Shown: piece after piece, positions 24,109 through 33,746 of the stretch
Layout of the letters: every line of letters begins with the position of its first letter
How positions within the stretch are numbered: position 1 is the stretch's first letter
DNA from: JAVKFY01 sp040223615
GTDB lineage: Bacteria; Pseudomonadota; Alphaproteobacteria; GCA-2731375
Assembly: GCA_040223615.1 (NCBI GenBank)
Contig: JAVKFY010000019.1
Span: forward strand, 13,573-77,572
DNA: 64,000 nucleotides
Direction: 5' to 3'
The notes under the pieces: model-generated
Database searches by the model: none
Told to the model about the DNA's origin: nothing
What the model saw: only the letters and a program-made list of their open reading frames with translations
Position numbers and translations under genes: made by a program

Positions 24109-25443
24109 CTAGTAGGGGCCGGGCTCGATCGGGCTGCCATCGAAGAAGCGCGCCGGGCGGAAGCGCTTGATATCATGACCAGAATCGCGTCCGGTCATGA
24201 CGTCGGCCATAATCCGGCCGACCGCCGGACCGATCCCGAAGCCATGCCCGCTGAGCCCGGTGGCGATGTACAGACCCGGGACTTCCGTACTCTCGCCCAG
24301 GGTCGGCACTGCGTCGGGCGTGACGTCGATCATGCCGGCCCAGGCCTGCGCCAGCTTCACGCCCTTCAGCGCCGGGAAGCGCTGCGACAAGCGTTCCTCG
24401 ATGCGGCGCACCACCACCGGCGACGGGTCGGGATTGAGGGTGCGCATGCGTTCGAACGGGCTTTCCTCTTCGGCGGTCCAGCGTGTCGGCGCGCCCCAGG
24501 CGCCGGGATAGCCCTTCGGCGCGGCGACGTGCAGCTTCACGTCCTTGGCCGAGACCTTCAGCAGCCGCATGAACTTGGTCATGTAGCGAAACGACGCGCG
24601 CGAGATGTAGTGCTCGGCCAGATCGCCGCTGGACACCGAGTAGCCGCCATCGGCGCGCCGGCGCAGGTAGAGGCCCGGCGTGGCGAAGTTGTTGGCGTAG
24701 GCGTCGGGCGCCGGCTCGGTGCGCGCCACGGTGGAGCGGACCGCGAGCTGCGGCAGGTCGACGCCGGCATTGTGCGCGAAGTGCGTCGACCAGGCGCCGC
24801 CGGCCAGCAGCACCCGCTCGCAGCGCACCGGCCCCTTCTCGGTCATCACGCCGGCGACGCGGCCGCCAGCGAGGTCGACGGTGCGCACCGCGCAGTTCTC
24901 GATCACCACGGCGCCGGCATTGCGGGCGGCCCGCGCCAGCGCCGGCACGGCGACGAACGGTTCGGCGCGGCCGTCGCTCGGCGTTTCCATGGCGCCGATC
25001 CAGTCGCCGCCGATGTCGCCGAAGCGCCGCGCGGTCTCCTCGCGGCTCAGGATATTGGTCTCGAGCTGGTGGCGCATCGACAGCTCGCGCCAGCTCTCGG
25101 CACGTTGCAGCCCGGCCTGGTCGGCGATCAGGGTGACGTTGCCGGCCTCGGTGAAGGTCAGGTCGGCCTCGCCGGTCTCGGCCGCCAAGCCACGCCAGAT
25201 GCGGTTCGATTCCATCATGATCGGCAGCTCGGCCCAGTCGCGGCCCTGCTGGCGCACCCAGCCCCAGTTGCGGCTGGACTGTTCCGCCGCCACCACGCCC
25301 TTCTCGGCGAGCAGGACCTTCATGCCGCGCCTGGCCAGGAAGTAGGCGCTGGCGGTGCCGGCGATGCCGCCGCCGGTGACGACGACGTCGACCGCCTTGG
25401 GCAGCGGATCGTCGAACTGTTGTCGCAGGCCGCCGGGGTTCAT
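24109..25443 (-). CDS. FAD-dependent amino acid oxidase/dehydrogenase, DadA-like
   Basis: A 444-residue flavoprotein of the DAO family. The Rossmann motif GGGIAG is at 24-29, followed by EQSSRNWGWVRQQGRDWAEL, typical of DadA-type and glycine/D-amino-acid dehydrogenases; the C-terminal GLSGHGFGIGPAVGRIMADV closes the FAD site. It is probably membrane-associated and oxidises a D-amino or N-alkyl amino acid. It overlaps the upstream D-threonine-aldolase-like gene by 4 bp (ATGA), so the two enzymes likely share a substrate pathway. Confidence 0.85.
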   Translation of the reverse strand: MNPGGLRQQFDDPLPKAVDVVVTGGGIAGTASAYFLARRGMKVLLAEKGVVAAEQSSRNWGWVRQQGRDWAELPIMMESNRIWRGLAAETGEADLTFTEAGNVTLIADQAGLQRAESWRELSMRHQLETNILSREETARRFGDIGGDWIGAMETPSDGRAEPFVAVPALARAARNAGAVVIENCAVRTVDLAGGRVAGVMTEKGPVRCERVLLAGGAWSTHFAHNAGVDLPQLAVRSTVARTEPAPDAYANNFATPGLYLRRRADGGYSVSSGDLAEHYISRASFRYMTKFMRLLKVSAKDVKLHVAAPKGYPGAWGAPTRWTAEEESPFERMRTLNPDPSPVVVRRIEERLSQRFPALKGVKLAQAWAGMIDVTPDAVPTLGESTEVPGLYIATGLSGHGFGIGPAVGRIMADVMTGRDSGHDIKRFRPARFFDGSPIEPGPY

Positions 25444-26576
25444 CTGCCGCGCCCGTCCACCGGCCAGATGTCGACCAGCTCGTCGCCGTCGACCACGTGG
25501 TACCAGTCATAGAGGTTCACGGTCGGATCGCAATGCGGCGTCAGGCATTCGACCTTGGCGCCCAGCGGCAGCGGATCGGCGCCCTCGGGCAGCACCACCA
25601 TGCCGTGCTCGTCGCCGCGGAAACGGTACTCGCTGTCCCGGGGCGCGCCACGGACGATGCGCGGCGGCGGCCCGTCGGTGGCGAAGCGCTTGAAGCCGCC
25701 ATCCGTGGTCGGCCGCATCGGGTGCGAGGCGCTGACCACCTGGAGCTGCACGAACAGCGCCCCTTGCCATGGGCAGGCGCCGTCGGCGCGGGTGTCGACG
25801 CTGTCATACTGCACGTCCCAGAAGATGTAGGAACCGACCTGCAGCTCGGTATACGGGCCGTTGCGGGCATCGATCTCGTGCGTGCCGCTGCCGACGCCGG
25901 TGTAGAGCGGCACCTCGATGCCGGCGCCGGTCAACAGTTCGGTCAGCTCGGCCAGCCGGCCGCGCTGCACCTTCATCGCCCGGGCCTTCTCGTCGTAGTC
26001 GTCGACATGCTGCAAATGGCCGGCATAGGCCTGCACGCCGCCGAAGCGCAGCGAATTGGAGCGCGCGATCTTCTCCGCCACCGCGAGGCCCGCCGCCGCG
26101 TCGGCGACGCCGGTTCGATGCGTGCCGACGTCGACGTCCAGGACCACGGTCAGCGGCTTGCCGGCGGCGCCGGCGGCCTGGGAGAGCTGCTCCACGTGGT
26201 CGGGGTTGTCGGCGACCACCATCAGGCCGTCGGCGATCTGGTTCAGCTTCATCAGCCGCTCGATCTTCGCGGCGCCGATCACCGGCGAGGTGATCAGCAC
26301 GCCCGGGATGCCGGCGCCGGCGATCGCCTCGGCCTCGCCCAGCGTGGCACAGCACTGGCCGACCGCGCCGGCGGCGATCTGTCGCCGGGCGATCTGCACC
26401 GACTTGTGGGTCTTGGCGTGCGGCCGCAGATTCACGCCGTTGGCCTTGGCGAAAGCCGCCATGGCGGCGATGTTGCGGTCCATCGCCGGCAGGTCGATCA
26501 GCAGCGCCGGCGTCGCCAGTTCGGCGCGCGCGCCCGCCTTGCCGATCAAACCTTCGTTCGGGCCACGTGCGGTCAT
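25440..26576 (-). CDS. D-threonine aldolase/D-serine dehydratase-like PLP enzyme
   Basis: A 378-residue protein with the fold of alanine racemase N-terminal domains. PLP Lys is K55 in RPHAKTHKS, GSGTHE binds phosphate, and the C-terminal PHCDPTVNLYD (H348, D350) is the metal site of the D-threonine aldolase group. Close relatives cleave D-threonine, D-3-hydroxyaspartate or D-phenylserine, or deaminate D-serine. The pairing with a DadA-like oxidase suggests use of D-hydroxy amino acids; other beta-hydroxyaspartate cycle genes are not present. Confidence 0.85.
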   Translation of the reverse strand: MTARGPNEGLIGKAGARAELATPALLIDLPAMDRNIAAMAAFAKANGVNLRPHAKTHKSVQIARRQIAAGAVGQCCATLGEAEAIAGAGIPGVLITSPVIGAAKIERLMKLNQIADGLMVVADNPDHVEQLSQAAGAAGKPLTVVLDVDVGTHRTGVADAAAGLAVAEKIARSNSLRFGGVQAYAGHLQHVDDYDEKARAMKVQRGRLAELTELLTGAGIEVPLYTGVGSGTHEIDARNGPYTELQVGSYIFWDVQYDSVDTRADGACPWQGALFVQLQVVSASHPMRPTTDGGFKRFATDGPPPRIVRGAPRDSEYRFRGDEHGMVVLPEGADPLPLGAKVECLTPHCDPTVNLYDWYHVVDGDELVDIWPVDGRGR

Positions 26577-26641
26577 CGCCGGGTTTCTCCACCTTCAGGA
26601 CATTTCCCGTTACCATGCCGGAAATCGGAGGACGCCGCACC

Positions 26642-27802
26642 ATGGCCTACGTCGAAAACGCGCTGGTCCACGACGCCGACGCGCACATCATGGAAGAGCC
26701 CGACATGCTGCGCCGATACGCGCCCGCGGCCTGGGCCGAGCGGCTGCCGCTGATCGACGTGACACATGCGATGCCAGCCGGCAAGGACGTTATCGGGACC
26801 GCGCGCCGACATCACGCCGACCCCGACTATCGAGCCCGCGACGCGGCGGAGATCATGAACCGCAAGAACTGGGCGGCCACCGGTTCGTTCCTGAAGGCGG
26901 ACCGGCCGGCGGCGCTGGACCTGCTCGGTTTCGCCAGCCAGCTGGTGTTCAACACGCTGACCAGCGACCCGCTGAACCAGGCCGAGCACGGCGACGACCT
27001 GGCGCTGGCCGGCGCAATGGCCCGCGCGCACAACCGCGCCATGCTGGACTTCTGCGCCGCCGACAAGCGGCTGCTGGCGACGTGCTATGTGCCGCTGGCC
27101 GATTTCGAGCTGGCAAGGGCGATCGCGGCGGAGGCCATTCGCGACGGCGCCAGCGCGCTGCTGGTGGCTTCGGCGTGCCCGAAGCGCCATGGCCCCAGCC
27201 ATATCGGGCTCGATCCGGTATGGGCGCAGGCGCAGGAGGCCGGCCTGCCGATCGTGTTCCATGTCGGCGGCGGCGGCCGGCTGCTGGACCCGATGTATTT
27301 CGCCAATGGCGGGCCGCCGGTGGCCGACTTCCACGGCGGCGCGGAGAATTTCCGCTCGGTCGACTACATGGCGATCCCGATACCGCCGATGCAGACCCTG
27401 GCGACGATGCTGTTCGACGGCGTGCTGGAGCGCTTTCCCCGGCTCAAGTTCGGGGTGATCGAGCAGGGCGCGTCATGGCTGCCAGGCTGGATGCGGCAGC
27501 TGGACAGCGCGCTGGACGCCTTCGGCCGGCACGAGGAACGGCTGCAGGCGCTGTCGCTACGTCCGTCGGACTATGTCCGCCGCCAGGTCCGGGTGACGCC
27601 CTATCCGGTGGAGGATGTCGGCTGGATCATGCGCGAGGCCGGGCCGGAGACCTGCCTGTTCTCGTCCGACTATCCGCACGTGGAAGGCGGCCGCAACCCG
27701 CTCAAGCGCTTCGAAAACAGCCTCGCGGCGACGGACGAGGCCGACAAGCGACGTTTCTATTGCGACAACTTCGTCGACCTGATGGGCGCCGGCCTGTCGT
27801 AA
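26642..27802 (+). CDS. Amidohydrolase-2-family metal-dependent hydrolase/decarboxylase
   Basis: A 386-residue TIM-barrel protein related to ACMSD and 4-oxalomesaconate-type hydrolases. Metal-site elements are visible: the N-terminal DADAHIMEEPD in place of the usual DxHxH, FHVGGGG in the middle, and FSSDYPHVEGGRNP near the C-terminus supplying the Asp. The substrate is unknown; such proteins are common in catabolic clusters of alphaproteobacteria. GGAGGA lies upstream of the ATG at 26642. It is divergent from the D-threonine-aldolase-like gene. Confidence 0.8.
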   Translation: MAYVENALVHDADAHIMEEPDMLRRYAPAAWAERLPLIDVTHAMPAGKDVIGTARRHHADPDYRARDAAEIMNRKNWAATGSFLKADRPAALDLLGFASQLVFNTLTSDPLNQAEHGDDLALAGAMARAHNRAMLDFCAADKRLLATCYVPLADFELARAIAAEAIRDGASALLVASACPKRHGPSHIGLDPVWAQAQEAGLPIVFHVGGGGRLLDPMYFANGGPPVADFHGGAENFRSVDYMAIPIPPMQTLATMLFDGVLERFPRLKFGVIEQGASWLPGWMRQLDSALDAFGRHEERLQALSLRPSDYVRRQVRVTPYPVEDVGWIMREAGPETCLFSSDYPHVEGGRNPLKRFENSLAATDEADKRRFYCDNFVDLMGAGLS

Positions 27803-27825
27803 AGCCGTTCAACCGGGAGCCCGCG

Positions 27826-28140
27826 ATGCGCTATGCACTGGCAATGATGATAGGCCTGCTGCCGGGAGCGGCGCTGGCGCTGGACGAGTTCGAGGCGCAC
27901 GACGCCTACCTGAGGTGTTTCCAGGAGGCGACGGCGCGCTACTTGCCGGACCTGTGCTACGACAGCGACCAACTCGCCAACTTCGCTCACAACGAATGCC
28001 TGGCGCAGGCTGCCACTGTGAAGACCACCGCCAAGGTTCGCAGCCCGGCAGGCGCGCTGAAGAACGCGCAGCTCAGCGCCAAGCTCGCGATGTACGACAT
28101 GCTGCGCAAGTACAAGGCCAACCCAGGCTGCAACAAGTAG
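27826..28140 (+). CDS. Small exported hypothetical protein with four cysteines
   Basis: A 104-residue protein with a signal peptide (1 to about 18, GAALA) and a mature helical part containing C31, C44, C58 and C102, probably two disulfides in the periplasm. No family was recognised. The frame lies inside a longer open frame, but the ATG at 27826 with GGGAG 8 nt upstream and the clear signal sequence define the gene. It follows the amidohydrolase by 23 bp and converges on the P450 gene with 3 bp between. Confidence 0.75.
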   Translation: MRYALAMMIGLLPGAALALDEFEAHDAYLRCFQEATARYLPDLCYDSDQLANFAHNECLAQAATVKTTAKVRSPAGALKNAQLSAKLAMYDMLRKYKANPGCNK

Positions 28141-28143
28141 GCC

Positions 28144-29355
28144 TCAGGCGGCGATCCTGACCGGCAGCGTGGCAAAGCCGCGCAGGAAGTTGGAGTAGAC
28201 GCGCTCGCCCGGCCCGACCACCTCGATGCGCATGTCGCGGTCGAGGATTTCCTCCCACAGGATACGTATCTGCAACGCCGCCAGGCGGTCGCCGACGCAG
28301 CGGTGTATGCCGATGCCGAACGCCATGTGCCGGCGCGCGTTCTCGCGGTCGGCCAGGAAGCGCTCAGGCTGCGGAAAAACCGTCTCGTCGCGATTTGCCG
28401 AGACGTACCACAGGACCACCTTGTCGCCCTTGGCGATACGCTGGCCGGCGAGCTCGGCATCGGCCAGGGCGGTGCGGCGCATGTGCACCACCGGCGTCTG
28501 GTAGCGGATCATCTCCTGCACCATGGTCGGGATCAGCGACCGGTCGGCGCGCACCTTCTCCAGCTCCTCGGGATTGTCGTGCAGCGCGAGCAGGCCGCCG
28601 GTCATCGAGTTGCGGGTGGTGTCGTTGCCGCCGACGATCAGCAGGAACAGCGTGCCGATGAACTCCTCGCGGTCCATGTTCCTGGTCGCGTCGGCATTCG
28701 CCAGCATGGTCATCAGGTCGAAGCCGTCGCCGCCGACGCGCTCGCGCCACAACGGTGCGAAGGCGTCGGCCATGCGCTGCAGCTCGGCGAAGCGTTCCGC
28801 CTCGGTACGCACCGGCGGGTTGTCGGCGTCGAGGTTGGCGGTGGCGATGTCCGACCATTCGATGAGCCGGCGGCGGTGGTCCTGTGGGAAGTCGAACATG
28901 CTGGCCAGCATCATGCCGGTGAGCTCGGTGGAGACCAGGTCGACCCAGTCGAACACCTCGCCACGCGGCAGCGCGTCGAGCACCGCGGCGGTTCGCGCGC
29001 GGATCAGGTGCGAGAAACGCATCAGGCTGGAGCGGTTGGTGGTCATCGGCGAGACCGCGCGCCGGCGCCCGGTGTGTTCCGGCGGGTCCATCAACAGGAA
29101 GCTGGGGCGGTCCTGGCCCTTGTCGATGTCCTGGACCTGGATGCCGCCGAATTCTGCGCGGTTGGAGTAGGTCGCGGTGTCGAGCTCGACCTGCTCGGTC
29201 AGCGCGTAGTCGCAGACACTCCAGTACGGGCCATACGGGCTGTCGCCGCAGCGGTGCAGCGGACCGGCCCGGCGCAGGCGGGCGAACAGCGGCTGCCAGG
29301 TGTCGTCGCGATAGAGCGCCGGGTCGGCGACGTTGACGTCGAGGATCTCAGCCAC
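28144..29355 (-). CDS. Cytochrome P450
   Basis: A 403-residue soluble P450. The I-helix GGNDTT is at 242-247, ExxR at E281/R284, and the haem loop FGIGIHRCVG has the axial C353. The GGNDTTRN form and overall pattern resemble the terpene- and steroid-oxidising CYP108/111/125/142 group, so a terpenoid or sterol-like substrate is a reasonable guess. The start is GTG (29355), overlapping the stop of the upstream crotonase gene by 8 bp, which implies an operon. No ferredoxin is adjacent. Confidence 0.9.
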   Translation of the reverse strand: MAEILDVNVADPALYRDDTWQPLFARLRRAGPLHRCGDSPYGPYWSVCDYALTEQVELDTATYSNRAEFGGIQVQDIDKGQDRPSFLLMDPPEHTGRRRAVSPMTTNRSSLMRFSHLIRARTAAVLDALPRGEVFDWVDLVSTELTGMMLASMFDFPQDHRRRLIEWSDIATANLDADNPPVRTEAERFAELQRMADAFAPLWRERVGGDGFDLMTMLANADATRNMDREEFIGTLFLLIVGGNDTTRNSMTGGLLALHDNPEELEKVRADRSLIPTMVQEMIRYQTPVVHMRRTALADAELAGQRIAKGDKVVLWYVSANRDETVFPQPERFLADRENARRHMAFGIGIHRCVGDRLAALQIRILWEEILDRDMRIEVVGPGERVYSNFLRGFATLPVRIAA

Positions 29356-30091
29356 GTCCGAAGGACTTCAGACGCTCTTCCAGGTCGGGGCCACGGCCGG
29401 GCGAATGGGTGCGTTCGAAACGCAGCCCCTCGGCCAGCGACATGCCGTCGCCGCCGCGCACCAGCATCTTGTCGGCGCGCAGCGTGTGCCAGGAGTTGGC
29501 GACGATCTGATCCGCCAACTCGAGTGTCCGGTCGATCAGTTCGGCCGACGGCACGCAGATGTTGGCCAGTCCGATCTCGGCGGCCTCGGCACCGGAGAAC
29601 GGCCGGCCGGTGAACATCATCTCCTTGGCCTTGGCCTGACCGACGCGGCGCGGCAGGCGCTGGCTCATGCCCCAGCCGGGCGCCATCGCCCACTTGCCGT
29701 GGGTGTCGGCGAACCTGGCGTCGTCCGCCGCGACGATCAGGTCGCAGGCCAAGAGCAGTTCCAGCGCACCGGTGTAGCAGTGGCCGCGCACCGCACCGAT
29801 CACCGGTTGCGGCAGCGCCTCCAGCGCCTCCACCGTCTCGGCCTGGAAAGTTCGGCTCGGCGCGGTGGCGCCGGCCTGAATCGCCTTCAGGTCATTGCCA
29901 GCGGAGAACGACCGGCCGGCGCCGGTCAGTACCATTGCCCCGACCGTCTCGGTGGCCTCGGCGATCGCGTCGATGTGGGCGCGCAGCTCGACGAACAGGT
30001 CCGGGCTCAGCGCGTTCAGCGCGTCAGGTCGGTTCAGCGTCAACACAACGACGCCGCTCGCATGGTCCTCGCGCAACACAAGCTGGCTCAT
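29348..30091 (-). CDS. Enoyl-CoA hydratase/isomerase-family protein
   Basis: A 247-residue crotonase with oxyanion-hole segments SAGNDLKAI and HCYTGALELLLACD. The Glu equivalent to hydratase Glu144 is kept (ALEL), but the second site (QPE in hydratases) reads DTH, so one catalytic Glu is replaced by His. It may be an isomerase or a specialised hydratase. It is located between a DapA-like lyase and a P450 with tight spacing, probably one operon for a side chain or terpenoid acid. ATG 30091 was chosen from the family N-terminus (MSQLVL). Confidence 0.85.
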   Translation of the reverse strand: MSQLVLREDHASGVVVLTLNRPDALNALSPDLFVELRAHIDAIAEATETVGAMVLTGAGRSFSAGNDLKAIQAGATAPSRTFQAETVEALEALPQPVIGAVRGHCYTGALELLLACDLIVAADDARFADTHGKWAMAPGWGMSQRLPRRVGQAKAKEMMFTGRPFSGAEAAEIGLANICVPSAELIDRTLELADQIVANSWHTLRADKMLVRGGDGMSLAEGLRFERTHSPGRGPDLEERLKSFGRG

Positions 30092-30102
30092 GGCGGTCTC
30101 GC

Positions 30103-31002
30103 TCAGATCAGGGGTTTCAGGGCGCGGACGATGGCGCGCGCTTGAGCCGGATAGGCCGCCGGCATCGGCATTTTCGGGTAGCCGCCCTTCACGCCCTGCA
30201 CGGTCAGCGCGTGTTTCACCGCGGCCGGCAGGTTGTGTCCGCCACCGACGTGCATCGCGTTCCACAGAGCCAGGAGCTGCTTGTGCAGCTTCAGCGCGGC
30301 CTTGTGGTCGCCGGCCTTCACCGCATCCCACAGGTCGACGCAGGCTTTCGGCGCCGCGGTCAGGATCGCCGCGATGGCGCCATCGGCCTGCAACGCGAAG
30401 GACGGGTACATCAGCGCATCGACGGCGGAGAAGATACGGGTGCCGCGTGGCTTCGAGGCCATCAGGTCGGCGAACAGCTTCAGGTCGCCGGCCGACTGTT
30501 TCACGCCGACGACCTGCGGCACGCGGCGCATGATGCGCACCAACAGGGTCGGCGACAGGTAGCTCCACGGCACCACGTTGTAGATCAGGATCGGCAGCTT
30601 CACCTTGGCGCCGACGGTGCGGAAGTGCGCTTCCATTTGGTCGTCGTCGGGCCGGAAGAGATAGTGCACCGGCGTGATCTGCAACGCCGCGCAGCCGCTG
30701 GCCGCCGCCGCCTGGCCGCGTTCGATCGCCTCGGCGGTGCTGTCGACGATGATGCCGGCAACCACCGGCACCTTGCCGTCGGCCTCTTCCATGGCGATGC
30801 CGAGCAGGCGATGCAGTTCGTCGGGGTTGAGCGCGTGGCCCTCGCCGGTGCTGCCGCCGACCGCCAGGCCGTGGGCGCCGCAGTCCAGCAGGAAGCGCAG
30901 CTCGGCGCGGAAGGCCCGCTCGTCGATCTCGCCCTTGGCGGTGAACGGCGTGCTGGTCGGGGGGATGATGCCGAAGATGTCCTTCGGCGCGAACGCCACC
31001 AT
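30103..31002 (-). CDS. DapA-family (dihydrodipicolinate synthase-like) aldolase/lyase
   Basis: A 299-residue class I aldolase-fold protein. The GSTGE substrate-binding loop is at 50-54, the catalytic Tyr Y141 in LIYNVVP and the Schiff-base K168 in GVKQSAG. It is unlikely to be the biosynthetic DapA because of its catabolic neighbours (crotonase, P450); relatives include N-acetylneuraminate, 2-keto-3-deoxy-sugar and hydratase-aldolase enzymes. It lies 11 bp upstream of the crotonase gene, so they are co-transcribed. Confidence 0.85.
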   Translation of the reverse strand: MVAFAPKDIFGIIPPTSTPFTAKGEIDERAFRAELRFLLDCGAHGLAVGGSTGEGHALNPDELHRLLGIAMEEADGKVPVVAGIIVDSTAEAIERGQAAAASGCAALQITPVHYLFRPDDDQMEAHFRTVGAKVKLPILIYNVVPWSYLSPTLLVRIMRRVPQVVGVKQSAGDLKLFADLMASKPRGTRIFSAVDALMYPSFALQADGAIAAILTAAPKACVDLWDAVKAGDHKAALKLHKQLLALWNAMHVGGGHNLPAAVKHALTVQGVKGGYPKMPMPAAYPAQARAIVRALKPLI

Positions 31003-31040
31003 GTCGTTTCCTCGATCCGGTTTCTGGTTGTAGTTGCCGT

Positions 31041-32492
31041 TCAGCCCTTGATGAACAGGTTCTCCGCCGCCTCGTGGATAAGGGCCGGCTCCAGCGACGG
31101 CGGCCGGCCTTCGTAGCGGCAGCGCGCGACCACGTGGTCGACGATGAAGCGCGGGTGATAGCGCGCCATCTCCAATCCCTGCTGGCGGTAAAGCAGCTCG
31201 GTGACCATGGTGAAGATGGTCTCGTCCGGCGTCAGTCCGAAGTCGCCGCAGACGCGTTCGAATATCTGCTTCATCTCTTCCTCCGACGGGTCGCCGACGA
31301 AGAAGTTGTACGGAATGCGCCGCAGCATGGCGCCGTCCATGATGTCCTGCGGGCGCAGATTGGTGGAGAAGATCACCAGGCCGTCGAACGGCACCGCGAA
31401 CTTGCGGCCGGTGTGCAGCGTCAGGTAGTCGATCTTGCGTTCCAGCGGCAGGATCCAGCGGTTCAGCACCTCCGCCGGGGTCGCCACCTGGCGGCCGAAA
31501 TCGTCGATCACGAAGACGCCGCCGGTGGCCTTCATCTGCAGCGGTGCCTCGTAGAAGCGCGAGTACGGGTTGTAGCTGAGCTCCAGCATGTCCATCGCCA
31601 ATTCACCGCCGGTGACCGATACCGGCCGGTAGCAGCGCACCCAGCGCCCGTCGACGTCGTGTGCCCGGATGCGGGCGCGCGGATCGTCGTCGCCCTCTTC
31701 CTCCATCAGAACGTCGGCCGGCGCCGGCGCGATCTGATGAATCTCGGGATCGAACACCTTGATGATCTGGCCGTCGGCCTCGACCGCGTAGGGCACGTAG
31801 ACGGACTGCTCGAAGCTCTGGGCGATGGCCAGCGCGATGGAGGTCTTGCCGTTGCCGGGCGGGCCGTAGAGCAGCAGCGCGCGGCCGGAATTCATCGCCG
31901 GCCCGAGCCGGGAGATGATGTCCTCGTCGATCACCAGGTGGGTGAGCGCGTCGTCGATGGCCTCGCGGTTGACCCGGTCATTGGTGATCCGCTGGCGCTC
32001 CATCTGTCGCGTATAGGCGGCCAGCGGCACCGGGGCCGGGCCGAGATACTCGGTCTCGGCACGGGCCTCGCCCAGCCATTCGCGCCCGCGCGGGGCCACG
32101 GCGAAGCGCAACTCGGCGCGCAGCCCGGCCTTGTCGGCGCCCAGCGACTCGATGAGCTGACGCTCGCGCATCTGCTCCAGCAACGGCCGCACCACGATCG
32201 CCGGCAGTTTCAGGTCGGCCGAGATCGCCTGCGCGGTCTGCAGGTTGTGCGCGTCCATCAGCTTCAGCGTGAGCTGCATCAGCAGGTTCGTCGACAGCCC
32301 GGTACCTTCGAGATTGCGCAGCGGCGGCGGCGTCAGGTCGAAGAACGCTTCGAGCTGCTCCTCAGTGATCGCCCCGAGTTCGATAAGGCAGCCGCCCAGC
32401 GTACCGCCGCCGGTTTTCTGCAACTCCAGCGCCTGAGCCACCTGCTCCGGGCTGACCAGCCCTTCTGCAACGAGATTCTCACCTAGCGCCAT
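31041..32492 (-). CDS. AAA-type ATPase with T2SS/pilus-ATPase-like N-terminal domain
   Basis: A 483-residue protein. Residues 1-60 (GENLVAEGLVSPEQVAQALE, IELGAITEEQLEAFF) resemble the MshE N-terminal module of type II secretion and type IV pilus ATPases, which binds c-di-GMP in some members. An AAA+ domain follows, with Walker A GPPGNGKT (210-217) and Walker B GVFVIDDFG. Its role is unknown; relatives are annotated as MoxR-like or pilus-linked ATPases. It could serve the Tad-type pilus genes 24 kb away, but no direct link is visible. Confidence 0.75.
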   Translation of the reverse strand: MALGENLVAEGLVSPEQVAQALELQKTGGGTLGGCLIELGAITEEQLEAFFDLTPPPLRNLEGTGLSTNLLMQLTLKLMDAHNLQTAQAISADLKLPAIVVRPLLEQMRERQLIESLGADKAGLRAELRFAVAPRGREWLGEARAETEYLGPAPVPLAAYTRQMERQRITNDRVNREAIDDALTHLVIDEDIISRLGPAMNSGRALLLYGPPGNGKTSIALAIAQSFEQSVYVPYAVEADGQIIKVFDPEIHQIAPAPADVLMEEEGDDDPRARIRAHDVDGRWVRCYRPVSVTGGELAMDMLELSYNPYSRFYEAPLQMKATGGVFVIDDFGRQVATPAEVLNRWILPLERKIDYLTLHTGRKFAVPFDGLVIFSTNLRPQDIMDGAMLRRIPYNFFVGDPSEEEMKQIFERVCGDFGLTPDETIFTMVTELLYRQQGLEMARYHPRFIVDHVVARCRYEGRPPSLEPALIHEAAENLFIKG

Positions 32493-32541
32493 GTCGTACT
32501 CCTAGCCTACGCACACGCATCTGCCATCGGTCCCGGCCGCA

Positions 32542-33729
32542 TCAAACCACGTCGCCGGTTCCCGCGACATAAACCCCGGCGGCGCGCATCGCCTCACGCT
32601 CCGCCTGCGAATAGCCGAGGCCGGCGACGATGGCGTCGCTGTCCTGGCCATGTTCCGACCACTGCATGCGCGGCGCCCCCGGCTCGTCGGCGTACTTGAT
32701 CGGCGTGCCGATATGCAGCCAGTCGCGTTCCCGATCACGGAACACCATGCCGCGATGGCGAAGCTGCGGGTCGGCCAGCGCCTCGACCTGAGTCTTCACC
32801 GGCGCGAACGAGATGTCGCGGCCCTTGAACCACTCGACCCACTCGGCCTGGGTCCTGGTCTTGAAGGTCTCGATGAAGAACGCGCGCACCGGGTCCTGCT
32901 CCGGGCCGGGCGGCCGCTTGCACAGGTCGATCAGGTCGGGCCGGCCGAGGTCGGTCAGCAGGTTGATGGCGAACTTGATCTCCGCCGCGCCGAGCACGAT
33001 CCAGCGGCCGTCCTTGGTCTCGTAGGGGCGGTACATGGCGTTGCCGCCGAGCGCGCGCTCGGTGGCGGGATTGAGCGGCCGGTTGTTGGCGAAGGCCTCG
33101 CCCTGGTTGTTCAGCGTGCAGGCGTAGAGCGCGTCCATCATGGCGATGTCGACATAGTCGCCGCGCCCGGTCTGTTCGCGCCGCAGCAGCGCCATCAGCA
33201 CCGCCGACAGGCTGGTCAGCGAGGCCAGCATGTCGGCATTGGCGATCGCCGGAAACCAGGGCTTGCCGTCCTGACCGGTGTTGAACGACAGCACGCCGCA
33301 CATCGCCTCGGTCGCCAGGTCGTGCGCCGGCAGTTCGACATAGGGGCCGTCCTGGCCGAAGGCGGAGATCGAGGCGTAGACGATGGCCGGGTTGCGCGCG
33401 GCGACCGTCGCGTAGTCGACGCCCAGGCGCTTGACCACGCCGGGCCGGAACGCCTCGACCATAACGTCGGCGGTCTCGGCCAGGCGCAGCAGCACCTCGC
33501 GGCCCTGTTCCTCCTTCAGGTTCAGCGCCAGCGACTGTTTGCCGCGATGGGTGTTGGCGTAATAGACGGTCATGCCGTCGCGCTTGGGGCCGATATTGCG
33601 GTTCGGCTCGCCCTCGACGATCGGCTCGACCTTGATCACCTCGGCGCCGTGGTCGGCCATGATCTGGGTCAGCATCGGCCCCGGCAGGAACATCGACAGG
33701 TCGACGACTTTCAGGCCTTCGAGTTTCAT
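32542..33729 (-). CDS. CaiB/BaiF-family (class III) CoA-transferase (1)
   Basis: A 395-residue formyl-CoA transferase-type enzyme. It has the N-terminal GLKVVDLSMFLPGPMLTQ, GRGDYVDIAMMDA in the large domain and the candidate nucleophile D137 (PAHDLATEA). It moves CoA between carboxylic acids through an aspartyl-CoA thioester. The ATG at 33729 gives the family N-terminus MKLEGLKVVDL. It is downstream of an acyl-CoA dehydrogenase and a MaoC hydratase, separated from them by a palindromic repeat; the same enzyme trio recurs at 39.5-42.4 kb. Confidence 0.9.
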   Translation of the reverse strand: MKLEGLKVVDLSMFLPGPMLTQIMADHGAEVIKVEPIVEGEPNRNIGPKRDGMTVYYANTHRGKQSLALNLKEEQGREVLLRLAETADVMVEAFRPGVVKRLGVDYATVAARNPAIVYASISAFGQDGPYVELPAHDLATEAMCGVLSFNTGQDGKPWFPAIANADMLASLTSLSAVLMALLRREQTGRGDYVDIAMMDALYACTLNNQGEAFANNRPLNPATERALGGNAMYRPYETKDGRWIVLGAAEIKFAINLLTDLGRPDLIDLCKRPPGPEQDPVRAFFIETFKTRTQAEWVEWFKGRDISFAPVKTQVEALADPQLRHRGMVFRDRERDWLHIGTPIKYADEPGAPRMQWSEHGQDSDAIVAGLGYSQAEREAMRAAGVYVAGTGDVV

Positions 33730-33746
33730 TCTTCCCACCCTCTCCG

